Source: Bathynomus jamesi (Eukaryota > Arthropoda > Malacostraca > Isopoda > Cirolanidae). From it: 64,000 nt of DNA. This document shows, one piece after another, positions 54,191 to 64,000 of the stretch. Position numbers and translations under genes: made by a program. Location: assembly GCA_023014485.1 (NCBI GenBank), contig JAJOZX010001072.1, positions 207,001 to 271,000 of the forward strand, given 5' to 3'. Within the stretch, counting starts at the first letter, position 1, and every line of letters begins with the position of its first letter. Below the pieces are notes generated by a model. The model was not told where the DNA came from, did no database searches, and worked only from the letters and a program-made list of their open reading frames with translations.

Positions 54191-56305
54191 CGTTTAGATA
54201 AGCATTTTAAAAATATTAAACATATTAACGCTGGTAGAGTTCACGACGGGCGGGGGAAGATTATTCCATTTATCAATTACTTTAAACGTAAGAAAGTTTT
54301 TAGCGATATTAGTAATGAAACGTCTGCCACGCAACTTAAATCCGTTGTTACGAGTATTGCTATTATCGAAAGTGAACAGTTTGTCAAAATTTACGTTATC
54401 AATGTTATTAACGATTTTGAAAACTTCAATAAGCTCCCCCCTTAATCTCCTAGTTTCGAGTGAACACATGTCTAACTCTTTAATCCTATCTTCATAAGGC
54501 TTGTTGCGCAATGACGGAATTAGTTTCGTGGTACGACGCTGAACCCTTTCTAACCTATCAATATCCTCACGCAAATACGGGCACCAAAACTGAACGGCAT
54601 ATTTAAATGAGGCCTGACTAGGGACTTGTAAAGGGGCAATATAATATTCTTCGATTTAAATTCGAAATTACGCGCTATGAAGCCTAACAGCCTATTAGCT
54701 TTTGCCCAAGTCTCCAGGCACTGGTTTCTAATTTTAAATCCTTAGATACGCGTACGCCTAAATCTACTTCCTCGTCAACGCTCGCTAACTCCCTATCATC
54801 CATCGTGTACGTGTAATTATTGTTACGAGAACCTATATGCAAAAATTTACATTTGTCTACGTTAAATTGCATCTGCCACTTATCCGTCCACTCCATAATC
54901 CTATTTACATCGTCTTGGAGTCTATTTCTATCGTCCTCGTTCACAACCTTACCGCCTATTTTAGTATCGTCCGCGAATTTTGAGACGTTGCTAGTCAAAC
55001 CTACATCTATGTCGTTAATGTAAATTACGAATAGCAATTGGCCTAACACTGAACCCTGTGGGACACCGCTACCTACATCCAACCACCCCGATTCACTACC
55101 ATTAACAACGACCCTCTGTCTCCTAGCACGAAGCCATTCCTCTAACCAGTTAGCTACCTGACCGCGTATACCGTGCGCTTTAACCTTCGCAATTAATCTT
55201 CTATGCGGAACTGTATCGAACGCTTTTTTAAAATCTAAATAAATAACGTCAGCCGCTGTATCCCTATCGTATTCGCGCACTATTTCGTTATAAAATTATA
55301 ACAAATTAGTTAAACAAATCTATGGCGTCGAAACCCATGCTGACTACTATTAATTAAATCGCGACTTTCTAAGTGTTCGATGATACGATTCCTAACTACG
55401 GATTCCAAAAGTTTACTGACAATTGACGTTAAGCTAATAGGCCTATAATTGCTAGCTACTGTGCGGTCGCCTTTTTTAAAAATGGGCGTGACGTTAGCTA
55501 ATTTGAAGTCTTCAGGAATAATCCCCGTTTCCAGTGACTGATTAAAAATCTTCGTTAAGGGGCCTACGACATCTTTCAAATGTCTAGGATAAAACGCGTC
55601 AGGGCCTGGAGCCCTGCTGACTTTTAACCTATCGATATAATGCGCAATCTCCCCTCGTGAACAGTTATTTCATCCAAAATAGTCTCGCTGCAAAATGGAA
55701 TGATATCGTCTACATCGGGAACATTATTAACGTCGTCTTCGGTAAAAACTGTCTCAAAAAAGTTATTAAAAATACCCGCCATCGCCAGAGCGTCAGAAGC
55801 CAAAGCGCCATTAGCGTCCAAGAGAGGGCCTATATTATCTTTTATCGGCTTACGATTATTCACGTAATCGAAAAACTTTTTTGGGTTATGTTTACTATCC
55901 GCAGCTATAAGTATCTCTAAATTACGCTTAGCATTCCTAACTGATCTTTTAACTTGAAGTCGAAGCTCGATATATCTATTAGCGTTAGCTACCGTGCCAT
56001 TGCGCGTATTAAGTCTATACTCACCTATTTCCCTAGTCCACTACTTAGGCCTATCATGATTTCTAGCGCGCTTGGGCTTACGAGGAATAAACTCCCTTTC
56101 GATATTCAAGAAACTATCTTCAAACGACTCCCAATGCAAATTTGTGTCATTACCCATTAATAAGTCCCCAGTCCACTACTCTCATTCTATCCGCAAAACT
56201 ATCAAAACTGGCCCTACGAAAATCAGGGACTTCTATTACGTTACTATCCTTAGTGTTTTCTATCAATAACTTAAACCTAAGAATTTGATGATCACTCCAT
56301 CCTAA
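54191..56305 (-). pseudogene. CR1-like reverse transcriptase, minus copy
   Basis: Reads leftward from about 56305 (SDHQILRFKLLIEN, end of endonuclease) through FRRASFDSFADRMRVVDW, RT blocks NYRPISLTSIVSKLLESVV, AADVIYLDFKKAFDTVPHRR, GVPQGSVLG, catalytic VSKFADDTKIGG and the C-terminal REDIDRLERVQRRTTKLIPS. Several frameshifts and stops (for example near 55600 and 55300) disrupt it. The 5' end abuts the plus-strand CR1 head to head near 56305. Confidence 0.85.
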
Positions 56306-56309
56306 CTGA

Positions 56310-57200
56310 TCAGTTTGTTTCTTTTGTGAGTTAAGTGAAGAGATAGTTGATTTAAAACGTAGTGTACGCGAGGTGACGGGAAGACTTGCAACGCTTGATG
56401 AGGGCAAGGGTAGGCTCACAGTCGACGAAGGCCGAACGTATACTAACGTTAAAGACGTTAGTAAGTTGAAGGGTGGGGTTAGGAACCTAGTTTCTAGTAT
56501 AGGTAGCTTATCGGGAAGGTTAGATAAAGTTGAGGAAGGGGTTAAGGTAGGCCCGAGATTAGTAGACGGGGAGGGATTTAGAGTAGTTAAGGGTGGATCT
56601 AGGCCACGTACGTTAGGTGATAGGAATCCCCCCACTCTATCGAGGTTTCGAACCCTTTCGCCCAGTTGGATAGGGATGTGAACGAGGGGGAAACGATTTT
56701 AATTGGGGACTCCTTAGTGCGTCATATGGATAAGGCGTTCGTTGAACGGAATCCAACCAAGAGGAGGAAGGTCTGTCTACCAGGGGTCAGAGTTGATAGA
56801 ATTAAAGACGAAGTAGATAGGATTGATGTTGCCTCCCGTCACTCGATGTTGGTGGCGATGGTAGGGGGCAATGACTCGTATAGACCCAATACGAGAGTAC
56901 CTGACCTTTTGGAGAGATACACGGGGTTAATTAGGTCCCTGAAGGCAAGGTCAGATAGGTCTTTAGTTCTAGGTATTACCCCTAGGCACGGTTTAGGTCT
57001 TATAATTACGTCAAAAACAATATTTTTGAACACTAAGCTAAAAGAGATTTGTGCTCAGGAAAATGTACCCTTCGTAAAGCTGTGGTCAGAATTTAGTGAT
57101 CCTAGCCTTTTTATAAAAGATGGGGGTGCATTTCATTGAAATAGTGAATGTTAGGCTAGGTAGGTTAATCAATGAGAACGTTCAAAAGCTGTATAGGTCG
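56310..57200 (+). pseudogene. CR1 ORF1 with GDSL/SGNH esterase domain
   Basis: 56340-56650 encodes a coiled-coil-like, charged region (DLKRSVREVTGRLATLDEG, SLSGRLDKVEEGVK). From 56666, ILIGDSLVRHMDKAF is the GDS motif of SGNH hydrolases, MVGGNDSYR supplies the GxND block, and near 57118 DG.HF, split by a frameshift, fits the D-x-x-H block. An esterase ORF1 is a known feature of some CR1/L3 elements. Frameshifts at about 56670 and 57120 separate the pieces. Confidence 0.75.
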
Positions 57201-57477
57201 AAGCCCGACGTGAAAAATAGTTTAAAACGCCGATCCGTGGTAAAAATTAATTTAAACGCTTTTTATTGTAATATGCGTAGTATTAGAAATAAATTGAACG
57301 AATTTAAGGCAATAACTTATTCCCGGAACTAAGATATAGTTGCTATAACCGAAACGTGGCTAAATACCGTGACTCGGGACTTGTTGGGGGAACTTGATAT
57401 AGAGGGTTTTAAACTTTTTACTAATGATAGATTACATAGAATTGGTGGCGGCGTTTTGTTGTACATTCGTAATTCCC

Positions 57478-57675
57478 GGATCACCTGAAGATCAGGGTCC
57501 CCCCGCCTTCTTTAGTTAGCCTTATAAAACTAACGAAAATATCACGACCTAACCAAACCAATCGTTAGGTCAACTTTACGCCCTTGACGATTGGTTAGGT
57601 TAGGTCCTGATATTTTCGTTAGTTAGCCTTATAAAGCTAACAACGAAGGCTGGGGCCCTGATCTTCAGGTGATCC
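57478..57675. mobile_element. GGATCACC-family palindromic MITE, copy 1
   Basis: Ends GGATCACCTGAAGATCAGGG and CCTGATCTTCAGGTGATCC. Flanked by TAATTCC on both sides. Contains AACGAAAATATCACGACC and the AACCAATCGTTAGGTCAAC variant of the shared core, then its inverse. Confidence 0.85.
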
Positions 57676-57823
57676 TAATTCCTAGTTGCTATAACCGAAA
57701 CGTGGTTAAATACCGTGACTCGGGACTTGTTGGGGGAACTTGATATAGAGGGTTTTAAACTTTTTACTAATGATAGATTACATAGAATTGGTGGCGGCGT
57801 TTTGTTGTACATTCGTAATTCCC

Positions 57824-58021
57824 GGATCACCTGAAGATCAGGGTCCCCCCGCCTTCTTTAGTTAGCCTTATAAAACTAACGAAAATATCACGACCTAACC
57901 AAACCAATCGTTAGGTCAACTTTACGCCCTTGACGATTGGTTAGGTTAGGTCCTGATATTTTCGTTAGTTAGCCTTATAAAGCTAACAACGAAGGCTGGG
58001 GCCCTGATCTTCAGGTGATCC
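57824..58021. mobile_element. GGATCACC-family palindromic MITE, copy 2
   Basis: Same as copy 1 at exactly 346 bp distance, so created by tandem duplication rather than by a second insertion. Confidence 0.85.
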
Positions 58022-58530
58022 TAATTCCTTTAGGGCTATCGAGGTTAAGATAGATTTTTCGGCAGCAATTAATGCTATATGCAATTATGCGTTGATGTTA
58101 GGGCGCGTAGTATTAGCTTTAATGTCGTTGTTGTTTATAGACCTCCCGTTCAACCCCTCGATACCGATAATAGACTTTACACACTTCCTGGTAATTTTAT
58201 TAATAATCGGGTTAGTATAGTCGTCAGAGACTTTAACTGCCCTAACGTTAATTAGGGCAGACTTTTACTGGTAATGATGAGGGTTTGAGACTGATTGAGT
58301 TACCGAACCAACGCGCGGTGACAATATTTTAGACGTAGTGATGACGAACGACGAAAATATAGTCAAAGGTTTGGAAGTAGTTGAGAGTTCGGGATGTAGT
58401 GATCACCAAATTATTAGGTTTAAGCTATTGATAGAAAACAGTAAGGATAGTAACGTAATAGAAGTCCCTGATTTTCGTAGGGCTAATTTTGATAGTTTTG
58501 CGGACAGGATAAGTGTAGTGACTGGGATAA

Positions 58531-60540
58531 TTTATTTATGGGTAATGACGCAAATTTTCATTGGGAGGCGTTTAAAGAAAGTTTTTTGAATATCGAAAGG
58601 GAGCTTATTCCACGTAGGCCCAAGCGCGCTAGAAATCATGGTAGGCCCAAGTGGTGGACTAAAGAAATAGGTGAGTTCATAAACGAGCGTAACAAAGCGT
58701 ATAGACTTAATAAGCGCAGTGGCACTGTAGCTAACTTCAATTGATATATCGAGCTTAGACGTCAGGTTAAAAGATCTGTTAGGAATGCTAAGCGTAGTTT
58801 TGAGACACTTGTAGCTGCGGATAGCAAACATAATCCGAAAAAGTTTTTTGACTACGTCAACAATCGTGAGCCGATAAAAAATAACATAGGCCATCTAGTG
58901 GACGCTAACGGCGCTTTAGCTTCCGACACCTAGGCGATGGTGGGTATTTTTAACAACTTTTTTGCGACAGTTTTTACCGTAGAAGACATAAATAATGTCC
59001 CTGACGTGGACAATATCGTTCCATTTAGTAGCGAGACTATTTTGAATGAAATAACTGTTTACGAGGGTGAGATTGTGCATTATATCGATAAGCTAAAATT
59101 TAGCAAGGTTCCAGGCCTGACGCACTTTATCCTAGACATTTGAAAGATTTGAAAGACGTTATCGTAGACCCATTGACAAAAATTTTTAATAAGTCAATGG
59201 AAGTGGGGATTATTCCTGAAGACTTCAAATTAGCTAACGTTACGCCTATTTTTAAAAAAGGCTACCGCACAGTAGCTAGCAATTATAGGCCTATTAGCTT
59301 AACGTCAATTGTCGGTAAACTTCTGCAGTCCGTAGTTAGAGATCGTATCGTCGATCACTTAGAAAGTCGCGATTTGATTAATAGTAGTCAGCATGGGTTT
59401 CGACGCCATAAATCTTGTTTAACTAATTTGTTTGAGTTTTATAACGAAATAGTGCGCGAATATGATAGGCATAGAGCGGCTGACATTATTTATTTAGCCT
59501 TTAAAAAGCGTTCGATACAGTTCCGCATAGAAGATTAATTGCGAAGGTTAAAGCGCACGGTATACGCGGTCAGGTAGCTAACTGGTTAGAGGAATGGCTT
59601 CGTGCCAGGAAACGGATGGTCGTTGTTAATGGTAGGGGATCGGGGTGGTTGAATGTAGTTAGCGGTGTCCCACAGGGTTCAGTGTTAGGCCCATTGCTAT
59701 TCGTAATCTACATTAACGACATAGATGTAGGCTTGACCAGTAACGTGTCAAAATTCGCGGACGATACTAAAATAGGCGGTAAAGTTCTTGACGTGGACGA
59801 CAGAAACAGGCTCCAAGACGATATAAATAGGATTATGGAGTGGACAGATAAGTGGCAGATGCAATTTAACGTAGACAAATGTGAAGTTTTGCATATAGGT
59901 TCTCGTAACAATAATTACACGTACACGATGGACGATAGACAGTTAGCGAGCATTGACGAGGAAGTAGATTTAGGCGTACACGTATCTAAGGATTTAAAAG
60001 TTAGGAACCAGTGCCTGGAGTCTTACGCAAAAGCTAATAGGATGTTAGGCTTCATAGTGCATAATTTCGAATTTAAATCGAAGAATATTATATTGCCCCT
60101 TTACAAGTCCCTAGTCAGGCCTCATTTAGAAATGCCGTTCAGTTTTGGTGCCTGTATTTGCGTGAGGATATTGATAGGTTAGAAAGGGTTCAGCGACGCG
60201 CCACGAAACTAATTCCGTCACTACGCAACAGGTCTTACGAAGATAGGATAAAGAGTTAGACTTGCAGTCACTCGAAACTAGTAGATTGAGGGGGGAGCTT
60301 ATTGAAGTTTTCAAAATCGTTAATAAAATCGATAAAGTAAATTTGACAAATTGTTCATTTTCGACGAATTTAAATTAGGTGGTAGACGTTTCATTACTAA
60401 CATCACTAAAAACTTTTTTACGTTTAAAGTAATTGATAAATGGAATAATCGTCCCGTGTCAGTCGTGAACTCTACCAGCGTTAATACGTTTTCAAACCGT
60501 TTAGATAGGCATTTTAAAAATAATAATAATGTCGTTTAAA
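58531..60540 (+). pseudogene. CR1-like reverse transcriptase, plus copy
   Basis: In order: AFKESFLNIERELIPRRPKR, RGRPKWW-type block, FFDYVNNREPI, VPFSSETILNEITVYEGEI, NVTPIFKKG, NYRPISLTSIVGKLLQSVV, HGFRRHKSCLTNLFEFYNEI, GVPQGSVLGPLLFVIYINDI, catalytic VSKFADDTKIGG, MDDRQLASIDEEVDLGV, FKSKNIILPLYKSLVRPHLE, then VIDKWNNRPVSVVNSTSVN to a stop at 60539. Stops and frameshifts near 58745, 58930, 59143, 59520, 60130 and 60260. The most complete CR1 copy in the window. Confidence 0.9.
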
Positions 60541-61135
60541 ATAATAAAACAATTATCAACAGGAGCTCTTGGGGTGATAGTCGAGGTTTGAGTCTGTTGA
60601 CGATTAATGCCAGCTTGTGACATGCCAGCGTGTGATATGCCAGCGTGTGATATGCCAGCTTTAAATTTATATTATTAAAAAAAAAAATTAGACTGACACG
60701 AACTTAGATGTAGCTCGTAGCGTAAACTAACCCACTTTTTGTTATATTCTTCATACTTTTTGTTTTGTTCTTTTCTTATCCTCTCATGACTTGCATGTCT
60801 GTAGTTTGCATGGTATAACAGTGTTTGAGTTAAGACTGTGTTTGCATGGTTTGTAAGCATTCTTATTTTACTTCTTTTCATCTTTCACCCCTTTCCTATT
60901 CTCTTCGACTATTTTTCCGACTTGTCGGCAGTGGCCGGCGGATGATGATGGTGAGTCTTTCTCTCTCTTTTTCTGAATGAATGTTAACCCAGGAATAATA
61001 GGTTTTGCTACTTGCTTAACCCCTTATTCTCTTCCTTTAACTCCCTACTCTCTTCTTTCTCTCGGGCTAACCTTAGAGTGGATCTTAGGGTCTTTGTTAG
61101 CCTTAGCATCTGTAGATCTGTAGATCTACAACGTT
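60541..61135 (+). mobile_element. CR1 3' UTR and octamer end, plus copy
   Basis: TGACATGCCAGCGTGTGATA repeats near 60615-60655, then GAGTGGATCTTAGGGTC and a terminus CTGTAGATCTGTAGAT. Confidence 0.85.
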
Positions 61136-61812
61136 TACTACATCTAAGTCATTCCGATAACTGTACCTTATATAAAGGCATAATTCTTCCGGGTGAGCGG
61201 TGAAAGCGAGGTTCGGTTTGTATCGTTCGAGACAATTGTTCCAAAGCTTGTGATACTTTTCGGGTTCTGTATCTTCTAAATATGATATATTCTCAGTTCG
61301 AGTTCATTCATACCTTGTTCGTCCCGACACTTGGTAAAATCGTCGAGCAGTACAGTGTATGCGTATTCAAGGACAATATGAAAATAATGCATATCAGCGT
61401 CACGGGCGAATAATAAGGGCTTTAGTTCACAGGAAGCACCAATTTCATATAACACTGTTTAACAAAGTTTTTCTCCTTTCGATAAATGTAGGTGATTCTT
61501 ATGTTTGTTTTTACGTTGATTACGAAAATGAAAGCAGAGTTTTTCTATCATCCACAGTTTTTGAGGGATTTGCAATTTAGAACCTTTGAGATCGAGATAG
61601 CAGTCCTCAGTTTGCATCATAATACAAGATTTATTATTAGTTATTTATTTTGTATAAAAACTTTATATTATACATATTATTATTTATATTTACATGTTTA
61701 TATATAATATGCACATATTTATTTAAGTATACTGAATATATACATCATAACATGTATAGTGTATATGATATGGTATGTTTTGTGAAAAAAATAGTGTTTT
61801 TGTGATATAAAA
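61136..61812. other. flank and AT-rich leader
   Basis: 61265-61440 matches 29990-30180, an unidentified dispersed repeat; on the minus strand a peptide YTVLLDDFTKCRDEQG is readable. 61640-61800 is TATA-rich. Confidence 0.4.
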
Positions 61813-63434
61813 ATGAGAATGTCTCGTAAGTGTGCAAACAGCCCTGACAGTTTTTGTTTTGTGTGTGGTGAATTTACAAAAAAATCTCAAAAGCAGGTTT
61901 CACTCCTTTAATTAAAAAGGCGTATCAACTTTATTTCGGTTGCAAAGTAGAAGATCAAGACAAAATCTGAGCTCCCACTGTGTGTTGTGCTTCTTGTGGA
62001 AGATATCTGAGAGGGTTGTTAAAAGGTACTCATTCTTGAATCCCTTTTGCGGTCCCAATGGTATGGGGAGAACAAAAAGACCACTCGACTGATTGCTGCT
62101 TCTGTTTAACGAAGATAAGTGGACATTCCTCAAAATCTAAACATGCGATTCAATATCCTAATTTACTGTCAGCGATGCGACCTCTTTCACATTGTAACGA
62201 TTTGTCAGTACCAAAACCACTAAAGACATGGACTTTAGACGATGATGATGAACTTGATGATGAATCTCGTAATGAACCTTTGGACAGACAAGATGACATG
62301 GCTACACAATTTCAACCACCTTCATCGGATGAACCTCATTTAATTTCTCAGTCAGAATTAAATGATCTTGTCAGAGAGTTGAATCTATCTAAAAATCAAA
62401 CTAAGCTCTTCGGTTCTAGATTAAAATGTTAGAATCTCTTACAAAAGACTAAAAATATCATAATTTCGTAAGCTTCAGACACGCTTCACATCGTTTTTCT
62501 CTATGAAAAGTGATTTAGTATATTGTAATAATGTGAACGCTCTGATGGAGGGACTTGGTCGAACACACAATCCTAAGGAATGGAGGCTTTTTGTCGATTC
62601 ATCAAAGTTGAGTTTGAAACTGTACTATTACACAACGGTAATGTCTATCTTTCGGTTTCGATTGCACATAAAGTTCATATGAAGGAATCATATGACAATA
62701 TGCAGCTACTTTTGAAACATATTGACCATGAAAAACACTCTTGGCATATCTGTGCTGATCTAAAAGTGATTGCACTTCTCCTCGGCTTCCATTTAGGATA
62801 CACAAAGTTCTCTTGTTTCCTCTGCTAGTGAGACAGCTGAACTAAGGGGAATCATTATATACAGAAAGAAAATTTGGTTCCAGGACAGAAAAATGTTGCC
62901 CATCAACCCCTAGCAGATCCAGCAAAAGTTTTCTTACCACCTCTCCATATCAAGCTTGGTTAGATGAAAAATTTTGTAAAAGCCATGAATAAAGACGGAC
63001 CTGGATTTCTATATCTAAAACAGAAGTTCCCTAGAATTAGCGAAGCGAAAATCAAAGAAGGCATTTTTGTGGGCCCACAGATCAGAGAAGTGACGAAAGA
63101 CATTGTATTTGAGGAGTCTTTGAATGAGATTGAAAGTACAGCATGGAAAGCTTTTAAAGAAGTGACTACGAATTTTCCCTGCAGTGTCAAATCAGAAAAT
63201 TATGTGTCCCTGGTGGAGCAAATGCTTAGTGCACTCCCACCTGGACTTCTTCCCATCAAACCTGGGTGCTGTCAGCGATGAGCATGGTAAAAGATTTCAT
63301 CAGGATATATCAACCATAGAAAAGCGGTAACAGGAAAGATATAGCCCCAGTATGCTGGCCGACTACTGTTGGACACTTATAAGAGAAGCCCCTAGTACTA
63401 GTTATAAGCGCAAATCAGCTGCCAAAACATTTTA
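61813..63434 (+). pseudogene. decayed copy of the 559-codon transposon protein
   Basis: Homologous along its length to 17636-19316. Surviving blocks: SFCFVCGEFT, VPMVWGEQKDHSTDCCFCLT, QSELNDLVRELNLSKNQTKL, FVDSSKLSLKLYY-type block, ICADLKVIALLLG, LPPLHIKLG, MKNFVKAMNKDGPGFLYLKQ, EGIFVGPQIREVTKD, HGKRFHQDISTIEKR and LADYCWTLIREAP. Many stops and frameshifts. The upstream heat-shock-type promoter seen at 17.4 kb is not present here. Confidence 0.75.
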
Positions 63435-64000
63435 GGTCAGGTACTCTTCTTTTTTGTACGATTAAATATACCAAAATGTAAGAAAATCTGTCAATTTTCA
63501 TTTGCATTTCCTTCGAAAGTGGTGAATGATAGAAAAGTTATGTTTTCAAATTCGTAATCAACGTAAAAAGGTACATTCGGAATCACATAAATTCATTCGA
63601 AGGAGGAACAATAGTTCTATTTTGTTGTTCAGTGTTAACTGTCGAATATGAAACGATTTCGCGTAGGAACAAGTGTGTTGTTAGCACTACTACTCCACAT
63701 CAATCGTATATCGATGTAGGGTTGGTTAGTATCACGATTCACACACATCATACAAATAATAGCATATGAGGGGGGTATCAATAATCTGTTCTCTTCTTGC
63801 AGTCGTTCCTGCAGGTATTTTATAATTCTCTTCAAACCACCTCTCAACCATCATGAAGATTTTAGCCATCTCCTCAATATTCAAATAAATAATATTGCGT
63901 TTACCAGAGTTTGAATGTTAACATTTTGTTTCAAGCACATAATTAATAACTCCACTGCTACGTTAAAACTCACATGCACAGATTTGAAGACGGACACGTT
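63435..64000. repeat. dispersed repeat flank, uninterrupted copy
   Basis: 63690-63750 and 63750-64000 match 30245-30310 and 41666-41990, which are 11 kb apart in the other copy. 63435-63690 is the 3' region of the decayed transposon unit. No gene. Confidence 0.6.

Larger units (their letters stand above)
57201..58530 (+). pseudogene. CR1 endonuclease domain with duplication and MITEs
   Basis: INLNAFYCNMRSIRNKLNEF opens the APE-type endonuclease, followed after a stop by AITETWLNTVTRDLLGELD and GGGVLLYIRNS. The sequence is then broken by a GGATCACC-family MITE, repeated as part of a 346-bp tandem duplication (57338-57683, 57684-58029). It continues near 58130 with VYRPPVQP-type and RDFNCPNVN blocks and ends with TNDENIVKGLEVVESSGCSD and HQIIRFKLLIEN. 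Inactive. Confidence 0.8.

Overview
This window is eukaryotic, repeat-dominated, intron-containing DNA, most likely from an arthropod. I recognise no host protein-coding gene. Almost every coding trace belongs to a transposable element: CR1-like non-LTR retrotransposons, MULE, Merlin, hAT, several Tc1/mariner families, and two element families I cannot place. The arthropod reading rests on the transposon mix and on abundant TAACCTAACC-type motifs. The exact taxon cannot be read from the sequence. No CRISPR, rRNA or prokaryotic gene structure is present. Long (TA)n arrays are frequent and often carry mariner insertions.

Layout. 1-8.4 kb: a MULE transposon (9-bp target duplication CTTTACAAG) sits inside a CR1 element and itself carries a foldback element (9-bp duplication CTCTTGTAT). 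A second, inverted foldback copy lies about 5 kb away, and the segment between the two copies is inverted, so both the MULE gene and the CR1 gene are split across it. 3.7-4.3 kb: a 586-bp almost perfect palindrome with TA flanks. 8.5-14.0 kb: a Tc1-like transposase pseudogene with an intron, carrying next to its stop codon a complete 3.9-kb transposon whose four-exon, 789-residue transposase is fully open. 14.1-17.2 kb: an internally deleted mariner and CR1 3' debris. 17.2-19.6 kb: a transposon-like unit with an almost intact 559-codon gene whose promoter contains heat-shock elements. 19.6-25.5 kb: more deleted DNA transposons. 25.6-29.9 kb: a Merlin element with an intact 333-residue transposase, plus two short relatives.

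30.3-41.7 kb looks like one large composite insertion: its two outer flanks are homologous to the two sides of an uninterrupted paralogous sequence near 61-64 kb. It contains a foldback element with a demonstrable empty site, a hAT element (8-bp duplication CTTTAGAT), a second hAT nested in it, a deleted mariner, and a TATA-promoter leader repeat. 42-53 kb holds a B-family DNA polymerase fragment of Polinton type, an old CR1 endonuclease fragment, a deleted mariner, two hAT derivatives, a cluster of tRNA-derived repeats, a second RT family and a second copy of the leader repeat. 53.5-61.1 kb is two CR1 elements head to head. The plus copy still carries a GDSL/SGNH esterase ORF1, an endonuclease with a 346-bp tandem duplication, the reverse transcriptase and an octamer-type 3' end. 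61.1-64 kb holds a decayed second copy of the 17.6-kb gene.

Taken together the window is a stratified transposon nest in which 8-9 bp target duplications, paralogous empty sites and broken reading frames give the relative order of insertions. The two proteins most likely to be functional are the four-exon transposase (10379-13579, minus) and the Merlin transposase (28457-29458, minus).
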